From NCBI GenBank assembly GCA_045565695.1, contig JBJLEZ010000009.1:1-64000 (forward strand): 64,000 nt of DNA, in the 5' to 3' direction. A model generated the notes under the pieces. The model saw only the letters and a list, made by a program, of their open reading frames with translations, did not search any database and had not been told where the DNA came from. The stretch comes from GCA-2690565 sp002457235 (lineage in GTDB: Bacteria; Verrucomicrobiota; Verrucomicrobiia; Opitutales; Coraliomargaritaceae). Shown one piece after another: positions 8,714 through 18,309 of this stretch. Each line of letters begins with the position of its first letter. Within the stretch, counting starts at the first letter, position 1. The position numbers were made by a program, and so were the translations under genes.

Positions 8714-10273
8714 ATGCAAAGATTAGCACTCATTTCAGTTAGCGACAAATCGGGAATCATTCCCTTCGCCCAAACATTGGTCGAAAAATATAATTATAAG
8801 ATTCTTTCTACAGGAGGTACGGCAAAGCTTTTAGAAAGTAATGGTATTCCTACCACGGAGGTGAGTGAGTACACAGGCTTTCCTGAAATGATGGAAGGAA
8901 GAGTCAAGACGCTTCATCCTAAGATTCATGGTGGCTTACTGGCTCGAAGAGATAAGGAGTCTCATATGCAGTCAGCAGTCGATCATTCAATTGAGATGAT
9001 TGATTTAGTGGTGGTGAATTTATATCCATTTGAGGCTACGGTCGCTAAACCAGATACTACTTACGAGCTTGCGATTGAAAATATCGATATAGGAGGTCCT
9101 TCTATGTTGAGAAGTGCAGCGAAAAATCATGCTTCTGTGAGTGTAATTGTGGATGCAGATGATTATGATGTTTATTTAAATGCTTTAGATGATGAGTCTG
9201 CTTTGCTCGCTTTAAGAAAAACTTTAGCGCTCAAAGTTTTCCAACGTACAGCAAGTTATGATCGGGCGATTGCCGATTATTTAGAGGTGGCACAAAATGA
9301 GGCATTAGATGAACCTGATTTGAATATGATTTCAGACATTCCTAGCACTTTTGATCTTTCACTTGAGCAAGCAAAAGTTTTACGCTACGGTGAAAATCCA
9401 CACCAAAAAGCGGCTCTTTATGGAAACTTTTTTGATTGCTTTGAGCAACTACAAGGCAAGGAATTGAGTTTTAATAATATTATCGATATCACAGCGGCTA
9501 CCTATTTGATTGGGGAATTTCAAAAGCCAACTGTTGCGATCCTGAAACATACTAACCCATGTGGAGTTGCTAGTGATGAGAACTTGGTCATAGCTTGGGA
9601 AAAAGCCTTTGCTACAGATAAACAAGCACCTTTTGGTGGAATTATCGTAGTTAACCAGACGGTAGATAAAGCATTTGCTGAAATCGTATCGAGCATCTTT
9701 TCAGAAGTGATTATTGCTCCTTCATTCACCGATGAAGCTTTAGCCATCTTTGGGAAAAAGAAAAATCTTAGACTCATGATTGCAAATGGAAGCTTACCAG
9801 CAGATTCTTTACGTGAAGTACGATCAGTTATTGGTGGATTGCTTTTGCAAGATAGAGATATGAATTCATCAAAAGTGACTGATTGGGAAGTTGTGACTCA
9901 ACGTCAGCCAACAGAAGCGGAAATGCGTTCTATGATGTTTGGCTGGAAAGTGGTAAAGCATGTGAAATCGAATGCGATCGTTTATACAGGTGATGAGACT
10001 ACTTTAGGAGTTGGGGCAGGTCAGATGTCTCGTGTTGATAGTTCTAAAATTGCTGTTTGGAAAGCGGGTGAAGCTAATTTGAGTTTAGAGAGTTCGGTGA
10101 TTTGTTCAGATGCCTTTTTCCCTTTTGCAGATGGTTTAATTGCCGCTGCTGAGGCTGGTGCAACTGCAGTCATTCAACCGGGTGGTTCTGTTCGTGATGC
10201 TGAAGTCATTGCCGCAGCAGATGAGCGAAATATGACAATGGTTTTCACTGGAAGGCGTCACTTTAAACACTAA
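8714..10273 (+). CDS. purH: Bifunctional AICAR transformylase / IMP cyclohydrolase
   Basis: PurH carries out the last two steps to IMP and uses 10-formyl-tetrahydrofolate. The N-terminal MGS-like cyclohydrolase domain shows STGGTAKLL and KTLHPKIHGGLLARR. The C-terminal transformylase domain shows LRYGENPHQKAALYG and KHTNPCGVA, with a typical PurH end in FTGRRHFKH. The length of 519 aa is normal. It starts 18 bp after purF and is followed 29 bp later by the lipoate ligase gene, so cotranscription is likely. Its one-carbon substrate can be supplied by the glycine cleavage genes downstream. Confidence 0.97.
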   Translation: MQRLALISVSDKSGIIPFAQTLVEKYNYKILSTGGTAKLLESNGIPTTEVSEYTGFPEMMEGRVKTLHPKIHGGLLARRDKESHMQSAVDHSIEMIDLVVVNLYPFEATVAKPDTTYELAIENIDIGGPSMLRSAAKNHASVSVIVDADDYDVYLNALDDESALLALRKTLALKVFQRTASYDRAIADYLEVAQNEALDEPDLNMISDIPSTFDLSLEQAKVLRYGENPHQKAALYGNFFDCFEQLQGKELSFNNIIDITAATYLIGEFQKPTVAILKHTNPCGVASDENLVIAWEKAFATDKQAPFGGIIVVNQTVDKAFAEIVSSIFSEVIIAPSFTDEALAIFGKKKNLRLMIANGSLPADSLREVRSVIGGLLLQDRDMNSSKVTDWEVVTQRQPTEAEMRSMMFGWKVVKHVKSNAIVYTGDETTLGVGAGQMSRVDSSKIAVWKAGEANLSLESSVICSDAFFPFADGLIAAAEAGATAVIQPGGSVRDAEVIAAADERNMTMVFTGRRHFKH

Positions 10274-10302
10274 TCAAGATTGTCGGCTGAGTTTTAGTAG
10301 AA

Positions 10303-10983
10303 ATGGATGCTTGTTTTTATTCGGAAAATTTTGCATTCAGCTCAGAAGAACAAATGGCGATGGATGAATGGATGCTTTTGCAGACAGACAAGCGGTCTAT
10401 TTTTGGCTTTCGCGTCTATCAAATGGTGGATACCTGCACAATTGGGCGTAATCAAAAGCTTGCTGTGATCAAGGAGCGCACGGAAGCTTATAAGACATTA
10501 GTGCGAAGACCAACGGGTGGCGGTACTGTCTTCCATGATGATGACTTGATTTACACTCTGACGATACCAAGTCATCATGCATTGTATGAATTAAAACTAG
10601 GAGATTTATATTATGAGATTCATAGTCTGGTGAATCGTGTGTGCAAATATTTCTCTGTTGAGGCTGAATTATACGATGAATGTGTGAAAGCTTTGCCTGA
10701 TTTTTGTTTCGATTCGCCAAATCGTTTTGACCTTTTGAGTTTAGAAAATGGAGCTAAATTGGGAGGTTCAGCGATTAAAAAATCAAAAAAAGGTATTCTT
10801 ATTCAAGGAAGTTTAGCGGCGGGTTTTCAAATGGAATTGTTTGCAGAGCAGTTTTTGAAAGAATTGAAGAAGGCTTTTTCTCTAAAAACAATTCAAAAGC
10901 CTATAGAAAATCCACGAATGTGTTGTCATTGGCGTGATTTCTGCAATCAGTTTACTAGTGACGAATGGAATTTTAAATTATGA
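10303..10983 (+). CDS. Lipoate-protein ligase A family protein
   Basis: This 226-aa protein belongs to the BPL/LplA/LipB fold. Motifs seen are RRPTGGGTVFHDDDLIYTL (substrate pocket) and KLGGSAIKKSKKGILIQGSL, where a lysine binds the lipoyl-AMP carbonyl. It overlaps gcvT by four bases (ATGA), so translation is probably coupled. The inferred role is attaching or transferring lipoate or octanoate to GcvH, encoded two genes downstream. The protein lacks the C-terminal accessory domain of E. coli LplA, so it may be a transferase (LipM/LipL type) instead of an ATP-dependent ligase. The sequence alone does not decide this. Confidence 0.8.
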   Translation: MDACFYSENFAFSSEEQMAMDEWMLLQTDKRSIFGFRVYQMVDTCTIGRNQKLAVIKERTEAYKTLVRRPTGGGTVFHDDDLIYTLTIPSHHALYELKLGDLYYEIHSLVNRVCKYFSVEAELYDECVKALPDFCFDSPNRFDLLSLENGAKLGGSAIKKSKKGILIQGSLAAGFQMELFAEQFLKELKKAFSLKTIQKPIENPRMCCHWRDFCNQFTSDEWNFKL

Positions 10984-12056
10984 GCCTACTATCTCCCCTA
11001 AATGAGCAACATAAAGCCCTTGGGGCGACTTTTACTGACTTTTCTGGATGGCAGATGCCGCTACATTACGGGAGTATCTTAAAGGAGCATCTTCACGTAA
11101 GGGAATCGGTAGGATTATTTGATATCAGCCATATGGGTGCGGTCTTTATTTCAGGTAGAGAGTCAGCCGTTTGGCTAAATAAGCATTTAGCGAATGATAT
11201 AGGGTCATTGGCCATTGAGCAGGCGCATTATTCCTTTTTGCTGAATGATGATGGTGGAGTGATCGACGATTTGATTATATACCGCTTGGCAGAGGATGTT
11301 TTTTTTGTGGTACCTAATGCATCAGGAGTAGATGCGGTGATGGCTCATTTGATAGGCTGTATTGGAGAAGCCGATGTACGTTTGGAAAATCGTAGTGGAT
11401 CAGTTGTGTCAATAGCAGTTCAAGGAAGGATGGCAGAGTCCTTAATGCAGAGTATTTTTCCAGAAATTGAATTCGATCGTCTTAAGAAAAATGATTTAAA
11501 GTTGGTTGATGGGAAGAGTGATAGCATGATATTAGCTCGGACAGGATATACTGGTAGTGATGGATTTGAGATTTTTACGGATATAGAAGAAGGACGTGCT
11601 TTATGGGAACGACTCCTTAATAATAATTCAGGTGTAGAATGCCATGTTTGTGGTTTAGGAAGTCGAGATACATTACGCATTGAAGCAGGGTATCCTCTAT
11701 ATGGAAACGAACTGAATACTTCGCTCACTCCAATACAAGCGGGTTTAGGTTTTTTCGTTGGTGCTGAGTTGAAACAAACATTGAAAGAGCAACTTCCTGA
11801 TAATTTACCTAAGGTTGTTTATTTTAAAGTCTTAGAAAAAGCACCACCGCCGAGAAATGGGTATGAGATTTTTGAAGGTGAAAGTTCAATTGGTAAGGTT
11901 ACAAGTGGCTGCCTATCTCCATTGACTGGAGAAGGAATTGGTTTTGCCCTTGTGAATTCTAAAATCTCGCTGAATGAGTCAGGAAAGTACTCAATTTTTA
12001 TCAGAAATAGAAAATATTCTTTGATGTTTGTGAAAAGAGGGATAATTTATTCCTAA
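10980..12056 (+). CDS. gcvT: Glycine cleavage system aminomethyltransferase (T protein)
   Basis: The T protein moves the methylene group from aminomethyl-lipoyl GcvH to tetrahydrofolate and releases ammonia. The start reads LSPLNEQHKALGATFTDFSG and is followed by FDISHMG, both typical of GcvT. GGVIDDLIIYR and GLGSRDTLRIEAGYPLYG form the folate-binding core. The length of 358 aa is normal. The start overlaps the lipoate ligase stop by four bases, and gcvH follows 11 bp after the stop. Confidence 0.95.
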   Translation: MSLLSPLNEQHKALGATFTDFSGWQMPLHYGSILKEHLHVRESVGLFDISHMGAVFISGRESAVWLNKHLANDIGSLAIEQAHYSFLLNDDGGVIDDLIIYRLAEDVFFVVPNASGVDAVMAHLIGCIGEADVRLENRSGSVVSIAVQGRMAESLMQSIFPEIEFDRLKKNDLKLVDGKSDSMILARTGYTGSDGFEIFTDIEEGRALWERLLNNNSGVECHVCGLGSRDTLRIEAGYPLYGNELNTSLTPIQAGLGFFVGAELKQTLKEQLPDNLPKVVYFKVLEKAPPPRNGYEIFEGESSIGKVTSGCLSPLTGEGIGFALVNSKISLNESGKYSIFIRNRKYSLMFVKRGIIYS

Positions 12057-12067
12057 TTATTATAACT

Positions 12068-12448
12068 ATGAGTGAATTTAAAAATTTAAAATATGCAAAG
12101 ACTCATGAATGGGTCTCAAAAGAGGGAGACTTAATAACAGTCGGCATAAGCGACCATGCCCAAGAGCTATTGGGGGATATAGTTTTTATTGAGTTACCTG
12201 AAATTGGTCGAGTGGTTGAAAATAACGAACCGATGGCGGTGATCGAGAGTGTCAAAGCTGCTTCAGACATTTACGCACCTCTTGCTGGAACTGTAGAGGC
12301 AGTAAATGAGACTTTAGAATCTGAGCCAACAATTGTGAATTCATCTCCTTACGAAGAAGGTTGGTTGTTTAAAATTCGTTTGAATGTCGATGTTGATGAT
12401 GGACATTTAGTGGACTTTGAAACTTACCAAAAAGACTACGTTGAGTAA
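12068..12448 (+). CDS. gcvH: Glycine cleavage system H protein
   Basis: This is the lipoyl carrier of the glycine cleavage complex. The 126-aa sequence contains KYAKTHEWV near the start and the lipoylation motif ESVKAASD, with the modified lysine at residue 63. GWLFKI near the end is also typical. It lies between gcvT and gcvP with very short gaps (11 and 8 bp), and a dedicated lipoate-attaching enzyme is encoded in the same run. Confidence 0.97.
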   Translation: MSEFKNLKYAKTHEWVSKEGDLITVGISDHAQELLGDIVFIELPEIGRVVENNEPMAVIESVKAASDIYAPLAGTVEAVNETLESEPTIVNSSPYEEGWLFKIRLNVDVDDGHLVDFETYQKDYVE

Positions 12449-12456
12449 AAAAACAA

Positions 12457-15297
12457 ATGATTGAATTTAAATATCGTCATATTGGACCTACAGATACTTC
12501 TATTGATTGGATGCTCAATTATCTTGGGTACGATTCTCTGAATGCACTTACAGACAAACTAATCCCTAGTGATATTCAATTTAAGGAAAAGCTTAATGTG
12601 CCGGAGGCCTTATCGGAAACAGAAGCGACCGAGCGTTTATTAAAAATAGCAGAAAAAAATGATTTGTTTCACAGTTTAATTGGGCAAGGTTATTACGGAA
12701 CGATTACACCGCCTGTTATCCGAAGAAATATATTAGAGAATCCTGCTTGGTATTCAGGCTACACGCCTTATCAGGCAGAAATTTCTCAAGGGCGTTTAGA
12801 GGCTTTGTTTAATTTTCAAACGATGGTGAGTGATTTGACAGGTTTGCCTATAGCTAATGCGTCTTTATTGGACGAGCCCACCGCTGTAGCAGAAGCAATT
12901 ATGCTTTGTCACCGTGCTAATCGCTCTAAAGGTAGTGAAGTCTTTTTATCAGACAAATGTCATCCACAAACAATCGCAATATGTCGGTCACGCGCAGAGT
13001 TATTGGGGTGGACTGTCGTGGTTGGTGATTGGAAAAATTACACTCCAAACGAATCGAGTTTTGCCGCAGTCGTTCAGTATCCTGAAACCGATGGTGTGCT
13101 GAATGATTTTACAGAATTCAGTAAGCGAATGCATGATGAGGGGGTTTTGGTAGTTGCTGCTACAGATTTACTGGCTTTAACGCTTTTCGCAGAGCCAGCC
13201 TCTTGGGGAGCAGATGTGGCAGTCGGTAGCACTCAACGCTTTGGATGTCCTATGGGTTTTGGTGGTCCACATGCTGCATTTTTTGCGACAAAGGAAGATT
13301 ATAAACGGATGATTCCAGGTAGGATTGTGGGTCGTTCAAAAGATAGCTCTGGGCAAGATGCGCTTCGACTTGCTTTACAAACGCGCGAGCAACATATTCG
13401 TAGAGAAAAAGCCACAAGTAATATATGTACGGCTCAAGTTCTGCCCGCAGTTATGGCATCTATGTTTGCTTTGTATCACGGGGCTAATAACCTTCGTTCG
13501 ATTGCAGAAACCGCTCATGTTATAACGACTTATTTAGAGACGAAGCTTAAAGATGGCTCTTATGGAATTGAAGAAAGAGCACGTTTTGATACAATTAAAG
13601 TATCAGTCAGTATTGAGCAAATGGAAGCGATACGCTCTCGTGCAGTTAAAGAACGTATCAACCTTCGCTATTATTCAAATACTGAATTAGGATTTTCAAT
13701 CGATGAAACTGTAGATATCGATATTATAAGATCACTGGGTCGTATCTTTGATTTCAGTGTGGATTCATGGGAATCAATATTAGCGCATTCGGTGAACCCT
13801 ATCGCAGAGTCATTGTTTAGGAAAACTGGATTCCTTAAGCATCCTATTTTTAATAGAAATCGTAGTGAATTAGAAATCACTCGTTACATTTTTAGTTTGG
13901 CGAAAAAAGATTTAACACTAGTCGATTCGATGATTCCATTGGGCTCTTGTACAATGAAATTAAATTCAGCGAGTGAATTAGATCCAGTATCATGGGATTC
14001 TTTAAATCAATTCCACCCCTTGATTCCAAAAGAACAAGCAGAAGGCTACTCTCAGTTGACAGAGGAATTGAGTGATTGGTTAGCTGAAATAACAGGCTTT
14101 CATTCGGTTTCTTTACAGCCAAATTCTGGAGCTTCAGGCGAGTATGCAGGTTTGGTAGCAATTCGTAGTTATCATGAAAGCCGTGGTGATTTCGGTGAAA
14201 AACAGAGAAATATTTGTTTAATACCAGAGAGTGCCCATGGAACAAACCCAGCAAGTGCTTCATTGGTAGGCTTCAAAGTTATTTCAATTGCTTGCTCAGG
14301 TGGCTGCGTAGATATTTCAGATTTAGAAGCAAAGGCGAAACAGTACCAAGAGCACTTAGGGGCTTTCATGCTGACTTACCCTTCCACTTACGGAATCTAT
14401 GAATCAAAGGTAAAAGATATTTGTTCAATTATCCATAAGTATGGCGGTCAAGTTTATATGGATGGTGCAAATATGAATGCAATGGTGGGGCTGTGTCGTC
14501 CTGGCGACTTTGGTGCAGATGTTTGCCACTTAAATTTACATAAAACATTTTGCATTCCCCATGGGGGCGGTGGCCCTGGCTCTGGACCCATTGGTGTTGC
14601 TGAACACTTAGCCCCTTTCTTGCCATCCGACCCTTGTGAACTGGATGCTGAATTCAGTCGCCCAGTTGCAGGTGCTAATTTTGGTAGTGCTTTAATTTTA
14701 TCAATTCCTTGGATGTACATTCAATCGATGGGTGCAAGCGGTCTTAAAAAAGCATCACAAGTCGCAATATTGAATGCAAATTATATGCTGAATAGATTGA
14801 GTGAGCATTATGATATTCTATATCGAGGAGAAGGTGGATTAGTTGCGCATGAAGGGATTATTGATTTGAGACCCTTTAAGAAAAGTGCAGCTATCGATGT
14901 GAATGATGTATGTAAACGTTTAATTGATTATGGCTTTCACGCCCCGACTATGTCTTGGCCGGTAATTGGTACAATCATGATTGAGCCTACGGAAAGTGAA
15001 ACGATTGAGGAACTGGATCGTTTTATTGATGCCATGATTGCAATTCGCGAAGAAATTGGACTGATCGAAAAGGGTGAGTCTGATGCGGATGATAATGTCT
15101 TAAAGCATGCGCCTTTTACCATTGCGGTACTGAGTGCGGATGTCTGGCCTTATAGTTTTTCTCGAACACAAGCAGGGTGGCCTAATGGTTTAAATAAAGA
15201 GCGAAAGTTTTGGGCACCAGTGACTCGGATTGATAATGCTTTAGGGGATCGTAATTTGATCTGCAGTTGTCCGAGTGTTGAGGAGTTGGCTCAGTAA
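12457..15297 (+). CDS. gcvP: Glycine dehydrogenase, decarboxylating (P protein)
   Basis: GcvP decarboxylates glycine with pyridoxal phosphate and passes the aminomethyl group to GcvH. The single 946-aa chain holds both halves, as in E. coli and mitochondria. The N-terminal half begins RHIGPTDTSIDWML. The C-terminal half carries the PLP lysine (Lys696) in LNLHKTFCIPHGGGG. It ends the purF-purH-lipoate ligase-gcvTHP run. The L protein (dihydrolipoamide dehydrogenase) is not in the window and is presumably shared with other complexes. Confidence 0.97.
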   Translation: MIEFKYRHIGPTDTSIDWMLNYLGYDSLNALTDKLIPSDIQFKEKLNVPEALSETEATERLLKIAEKNDLFHSLIGQGYYGTITPPVIRRNILENPAWYSGYTPYQAEISQGRLEALFNFQTMVSDLTGLPIANASLLDEPTAVAEAIMLCHRANRSKGSEVFLSDKCHPQTIAICRSRAELLGWTVVVGDWKNYTPNESSFAAVVQYPETDGVLNDFTEFSKRMHDEGVLVVAATDLLALTLFAEPASWGADVAVGSTQRFGCPMGFGGPHAAFFATKEDYKRMIPGRIVGRSKDSSGQDALRLALQTREQHIRREKATSNICTAQVLPAVMASMFALYHGANNLRSIAETAHVITTYLETKLKDGSYGIEERARFDTIKVSVSIEQMEAIRSRAVKERINLRYYSNTELGFSIDETVDIDIIRSLGRIFDFSVDSWESILAHSVNPIAESLFRKTGFLKHPIFNRNRSELEITRYIFSLAKKDLTLVDSMIPLGSCTMKLNSASELDPVSWDSLNQFHPLIPKEQAEGYSQLTEELSDWLAEITGFHSVSLQPNSGASGEYAGLVAIRSYHESRGDFGEKQRNICLIPESAHGTNPASASLVGFKVISIACSGGCVDISDLEAKAKQYQEHLGAFMLTYPSTYGIYESKVKDICSIIHKYGGQVYMDGANMNAMVGLCRPGDFGADVCHLNLHKTFCIPHGGGGPGSGPIGVAEHLAPFLPSDPCELDAEFSRPVAGANFGSALILSIPWMYIQSMGASGLKKASQVAILNANYMLNRLSEHYDILYRGEGGLVAHEGIIDLRPFKKSAAIDVNDVCKRLIDYGFHAPTMSWPVIGTIMIEPTESETIEELDRFIDAMIAIREEIGLIEKGESDADDNVLKHAPFTIAVLSADVWPYSFSRTQAGWPNGLNKERKFWAPVTRIDNALGDRNLICSCPSVEELAQ

Positions 15298-15422
15298 ATG
15301 ATACTTTTTGAATCAAAAACATTTCTATTAAAGCTTATAAAAAAGTAATTTGGTGAACGAATTGAAATAAGCATTTAAGGCCAATGATTTGTAATCTTTT
15401 AATATTTTGCTAAATTTGACGT

Positions 15423-16233
15423 ATGATGTGTTCTAAAAAAAACTTTATTATGTCCTTCATTAATACATGTCTGATTTCAGTTACGATGTACGCATTTGTC
15501 AGTTGTACATCTGTCGATAGTATTAATCGCAATTCATTACAATTAATTCCACAAGAAACTTTAGTTGAGCTTTCAAACAAAGAGTTTGATAAACTTAAGC
15601 GTAATTCAAAATTATCGGATAACGCAAAATATTTAGCCCAAATTGAGAAGGTAGTTTCGAGATTGTCACCTTTTATTCGCAATACCAACCGAGCTCGCCG
15701 AGCAAGATTGGGAGTTTATACTTATAGAAAATGATGATCTAATAAATGCTTTCGCGTTACCGAGTGCAAAAATTGGTGTGTACACAGGTTTATTTAAAAT
15801 AGTGGAGAGCGAGGCGGATTTAGCTGTTGTGATAGGACATGAGATGGGTCACGTAGTTGCGAAGCATGGAGGAGAACGAATGTCTCAGCAAATAGCTGCA
15901 TTAGGGGGTGGTATTTTATTGTCTCAAGCGACTAAGGGAGATTCACAAGAAGATCGTGAGCGCCTGTTTAAAATCTATGGATTAGGTTCTTCTTTAGGAG
16001 TTTTATTGCCTTACAGTCGATTACACGAGAAAGAGGCAGATCGTTTAGGGTTAATATACATGGCGCAAGCTGGTTATGATCCACGTGTGGCAATTCCTTT
16101 TTGGGAGCGAATGCAAAAAGAGAAATCATTTGAAGTTCCCGAGTTTATTTCGACACACCCTTCTAGCGAAAATAGAATTATGGAATTGCGCTCATTAATG
16201 GAGGAAGCGATGCTTTACTATAAACAAGACTAG
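15423..16233 (+). pseudogene. M48-family metallopeptidase lipoprotein, broken by one frameshift
   Basis: The 5' frame (15423-15734) encodes a signal-like segment ending in a possible lipobox (AFVSC) and then the family's N-terminal region. It then runs into a stop. The +1 frame carries on the homologous sequence from about 15690 (TELAEQDWEFILIEND, then LPSAKIGVYTG). It continues through the zinc motif GHEMGHVVAKH to the C-terminus at 16233. Joining the frames near 15663-15695 gives one normal-length M48 protease of about 270 aa. The cause could be a one-base insertion, a sequencing error or recoding. No slippery heptamer is obvious. Without repair, the ATG-less distal part would have no good start before the metal site. 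Confidence 0.75.
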
Positions 16234-16263
16234 ACTTAATTCTTTTCGTTAATTCCTTAAGTA

Positions 16264-17643
16264 GTGAAAATTTTTGATCCATTAGAGACCCTGATTTCTT
16301 ATCTTCGATTTCCTTCAGTATCGACAGATAAAGAATTTCATGAGGGTATGAAAGATGCCCGAAACTTTGTTGGTGGGCTATTGGAAAACATGGGTTTCTC
16401 AGTCGAATTAATAGAGACAGAGTGCCATCCCGTTATCTTGGCTGAACGTTTTGTTGGAGAGGACCTCCCGCATATCGTATTGTATGGTCATTATGATGTT
16501 CAGCCAGCTGATCCATTGGATTTATGGGATAGTGCTGCTTTCGAGCCCGAGATACGTAATGGACGAATTTATGGTCGAGGGTCTGCCGATAATAAAGGCC
16601 CTACGATCGTTCACATGTCTGCTTTACAGGAAGTTTTATCAGAACAACCAGATCTAGCTTTGAATATTACTTATGTTATTGAGGGCGAAGAAGAGATGGG
16701 CAGTCCAAGTATGCCAAAGTTTTTTGATCGTTACTCCGAGCGCTTATCAAAAGCCGATATGATGTTTGTTTCTGATACGGGTAGCCCAACTACAGATCAA
16801 ATTGTTATTACAACTGCATTACGCGGTTTAGTTGAACTAGAAATTAAGGTCAAAGGTCCTAAGAGTGATTTACATTCTGGCATTTATGGAGGAGCGGTTT
16901 ATAATCCCTTGCATGCTTTGTCGGAGATTATCGCAAGCTTACATAATGAAGATGGGAGTGTGAATATTCCTGGATTTTATGATAGAGTTTCTAAAATCGA
17001 ACAATGGGAACGCAATGAATTGAAGCGTTACCCTCTGAATTTAGAGGAATATCAATCAATGCTTGAGGTACCAGGTTTTTACGAGCCAAGAGGATTTTCG
17101 CCATTAGAAGCAGTCCGCTTTGAGCCAACTTTAGAGATCAACGGAATGGGAGGTGGTTATCAAGGTGAGGGCACTAAAACAATTATTCCAAGTGAAGCTT
17201 TTGCTAAAATCACCTGTCGTTTAGTCGCAGAGCAAAAGGGTGATGAGGTTCAAAATCATGTGATAAAAGCAATTGAGGAACGTTGTCCAAAGGGAGTAAA
17301 ACTAGAGGTACGTCGAGGTTGTTTTGCAAATGCTTATAGTGTCATTCCACCCAATAAATCTGAAGCTGTGGAATGTTCTAACTTTTTAAAAAATGCGTTT
17401 TCTGTCACAGATTTAGCAATACAAAAACAATTTGGTAAGTCGCCTCTTTACCTCAGGGAAGGTGGTAGCATTCCGGTGATTGCAGATTTTAAGAATCGTG
17501 CAGGTCTAGATGCAATAATGGTGGGTTTATTTACACCAGAAGATAATTTGCATGCCCCAAATGAAAGCTTTGATATAGAGCTGATGCAAAAGGCTACGGC
17601 AACCTTCGCAGACATCTTTCGCTCTTTGGGTGAGCCTAGATAA
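16264..17643 (+). CDS. M20-family dipeptidase
   Basis: This is a cytosolic di-zinc peptidase related to CNDP/carnosine dipeptidases. Metal ligands are visible in YGHYDVQPADP (His76), GRGSADNKG (Asp109) and EGEEEMGS (the general base and ligand glutamates). A dimerisation-domain motif, KSDLHSGIYGG, follows. The length is 459 aa with a GTG start. It lies 30 bp after the M48 gene on the same strand, so the two may share a transcript. It probably hydrolyses small peptides with broad specificity. Confidence 0.85.
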   Translation: MKIFDPLETLISYLRFPSVSTDKEFHEGMKDARNFVGGLLENMGFSVELIETECHPVILAERFVGEDLPHIVLYGHYDVQPADPLDLWDSAAFEPEIRNGRIYGRGSADNKGPTIVHMSALQEVLSEQPDLALNITYVIEGEEEMGSPSMPKFFDRYSERLSKADMMFVSDTGSPTTDQIVITTALRGLVELEIKVKGPKSDLHSGIYGGAVYNPLHALSEIIASLHNEDGSVNIPGFYDRVSKIEQWERNELKRYPLNLEEYQSMLEVPGFYEPRGFSPLEAVRFEPTLEINGMGGGYQGEGTKTIIPSEAFAKITCRLVAEQKGDEVQNHVIKAIEERCPKGVKLEVRRGCFANAYSVIPPNKSEAVECSNFLKNAFSVTDLAIQKQFGKSPLYLREGGSIPVIADFKNRAGLDAIMVGLFTPEDNLHAPNESFDIELMQKATATFADIFRSLGEPR

Positions 17644-17687
17644 AAATGCTCAGGGATTTTGGCTAAGAAGAGATATTCTATTACCTA

Positions 17688-18245
17688 TTATTTTAAAAGA
17701 ATCAGGTCTGCTCTGCGATCAATTTTTGCATTAGACTTAGAGAGACCTATTTGAGCTTCTAAGCTACCAACGGAAACTGTATGAATGCGTTCAGATTGGA
17801 TGCCTTGGTCTTCCATATAAAGAGCAATACTATTCGCTCTCAAATCACCAAGTGCTAGATTATATTCTTCAGTACCATACCAATCACAGCGACCTTTAAT
17901 GAGTATTTCATATCCTGGGTTATCCTTTAAATAAGTGACTGCATTTAAAAGAATAGGCCTTTGTGTTGCGTCGACTGCCATTGAATCAAAAGAAAAATAT
18001 ATTGGATCAAAATAGCCAAGAATCATTTGTTTCCCATTATAGAGCTCGTTGCTAAATTTACCATTTCTAGTTTCTAAGTTTCCTGCATCAGGACCAAAAT
18101 TTAACGTAGAACCATCATCAAAAATCGTTTCACTTAATCCGATAGGTCCAGATGGAGTTGGCCTATCTTGTCTAGTCGTTGAACAAGATACACAAAAAAT
18201 GCTCAGAGATAGAAATAGTAATAGAGTGCTATTGAATCTTAACAT
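17688..18245 (-). CDS. OmpA/Pal-like peptidoglycan-associated lipoprotein
   Basis: This 185-aa protein starts with a lipoprotein signal (LSIFCVSCSTT). The mature part ends in an OmpA-like domain: YFSFDSMAVDATQRPIL, LIKGRCDWYGTEEYNLALG and LRANSIALYMEDQGI. The DxxGTxEYNxxLGxxRA pattern binds diaminopimelate in peptidoglycan. It therefore resembles Pal of the Tol-Pal system, but no tol genes are adjacent, so calling it Pal itself is not justified. The M20 gene is convergent with it. Confidence 0.8.
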   Translation of the reverse strand: MLRFNSTLLLFLSLSIFCVSCSTTRQDRPTPSGPIGLSETIFDDGSTLNFGPDAGNLETRNGKFSNELYNGKQMILGYFDPIYFSFDSMAVDATQRPILLNAVTYLKDNPGYEILIKGRCDWYGTEEYNLALGDLRANSIALYMEDQGIQSERIHTVSVGSLEAQIGLSKSNAKIDRRADLILLK

Positions 18246-18309
18246 ATCTAGTATTTATTAGGATTTAATTTGAGTCGCAATCCTTTTCTAATATTCTACC
18301 TAATAAATT

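Noticed and set aside
15410..15688. 92-aa minus-strand open frame over the M48 gene
   Set aside because: It lies antisense to clearly conserved M48 coding sequence and has no recognisable features.
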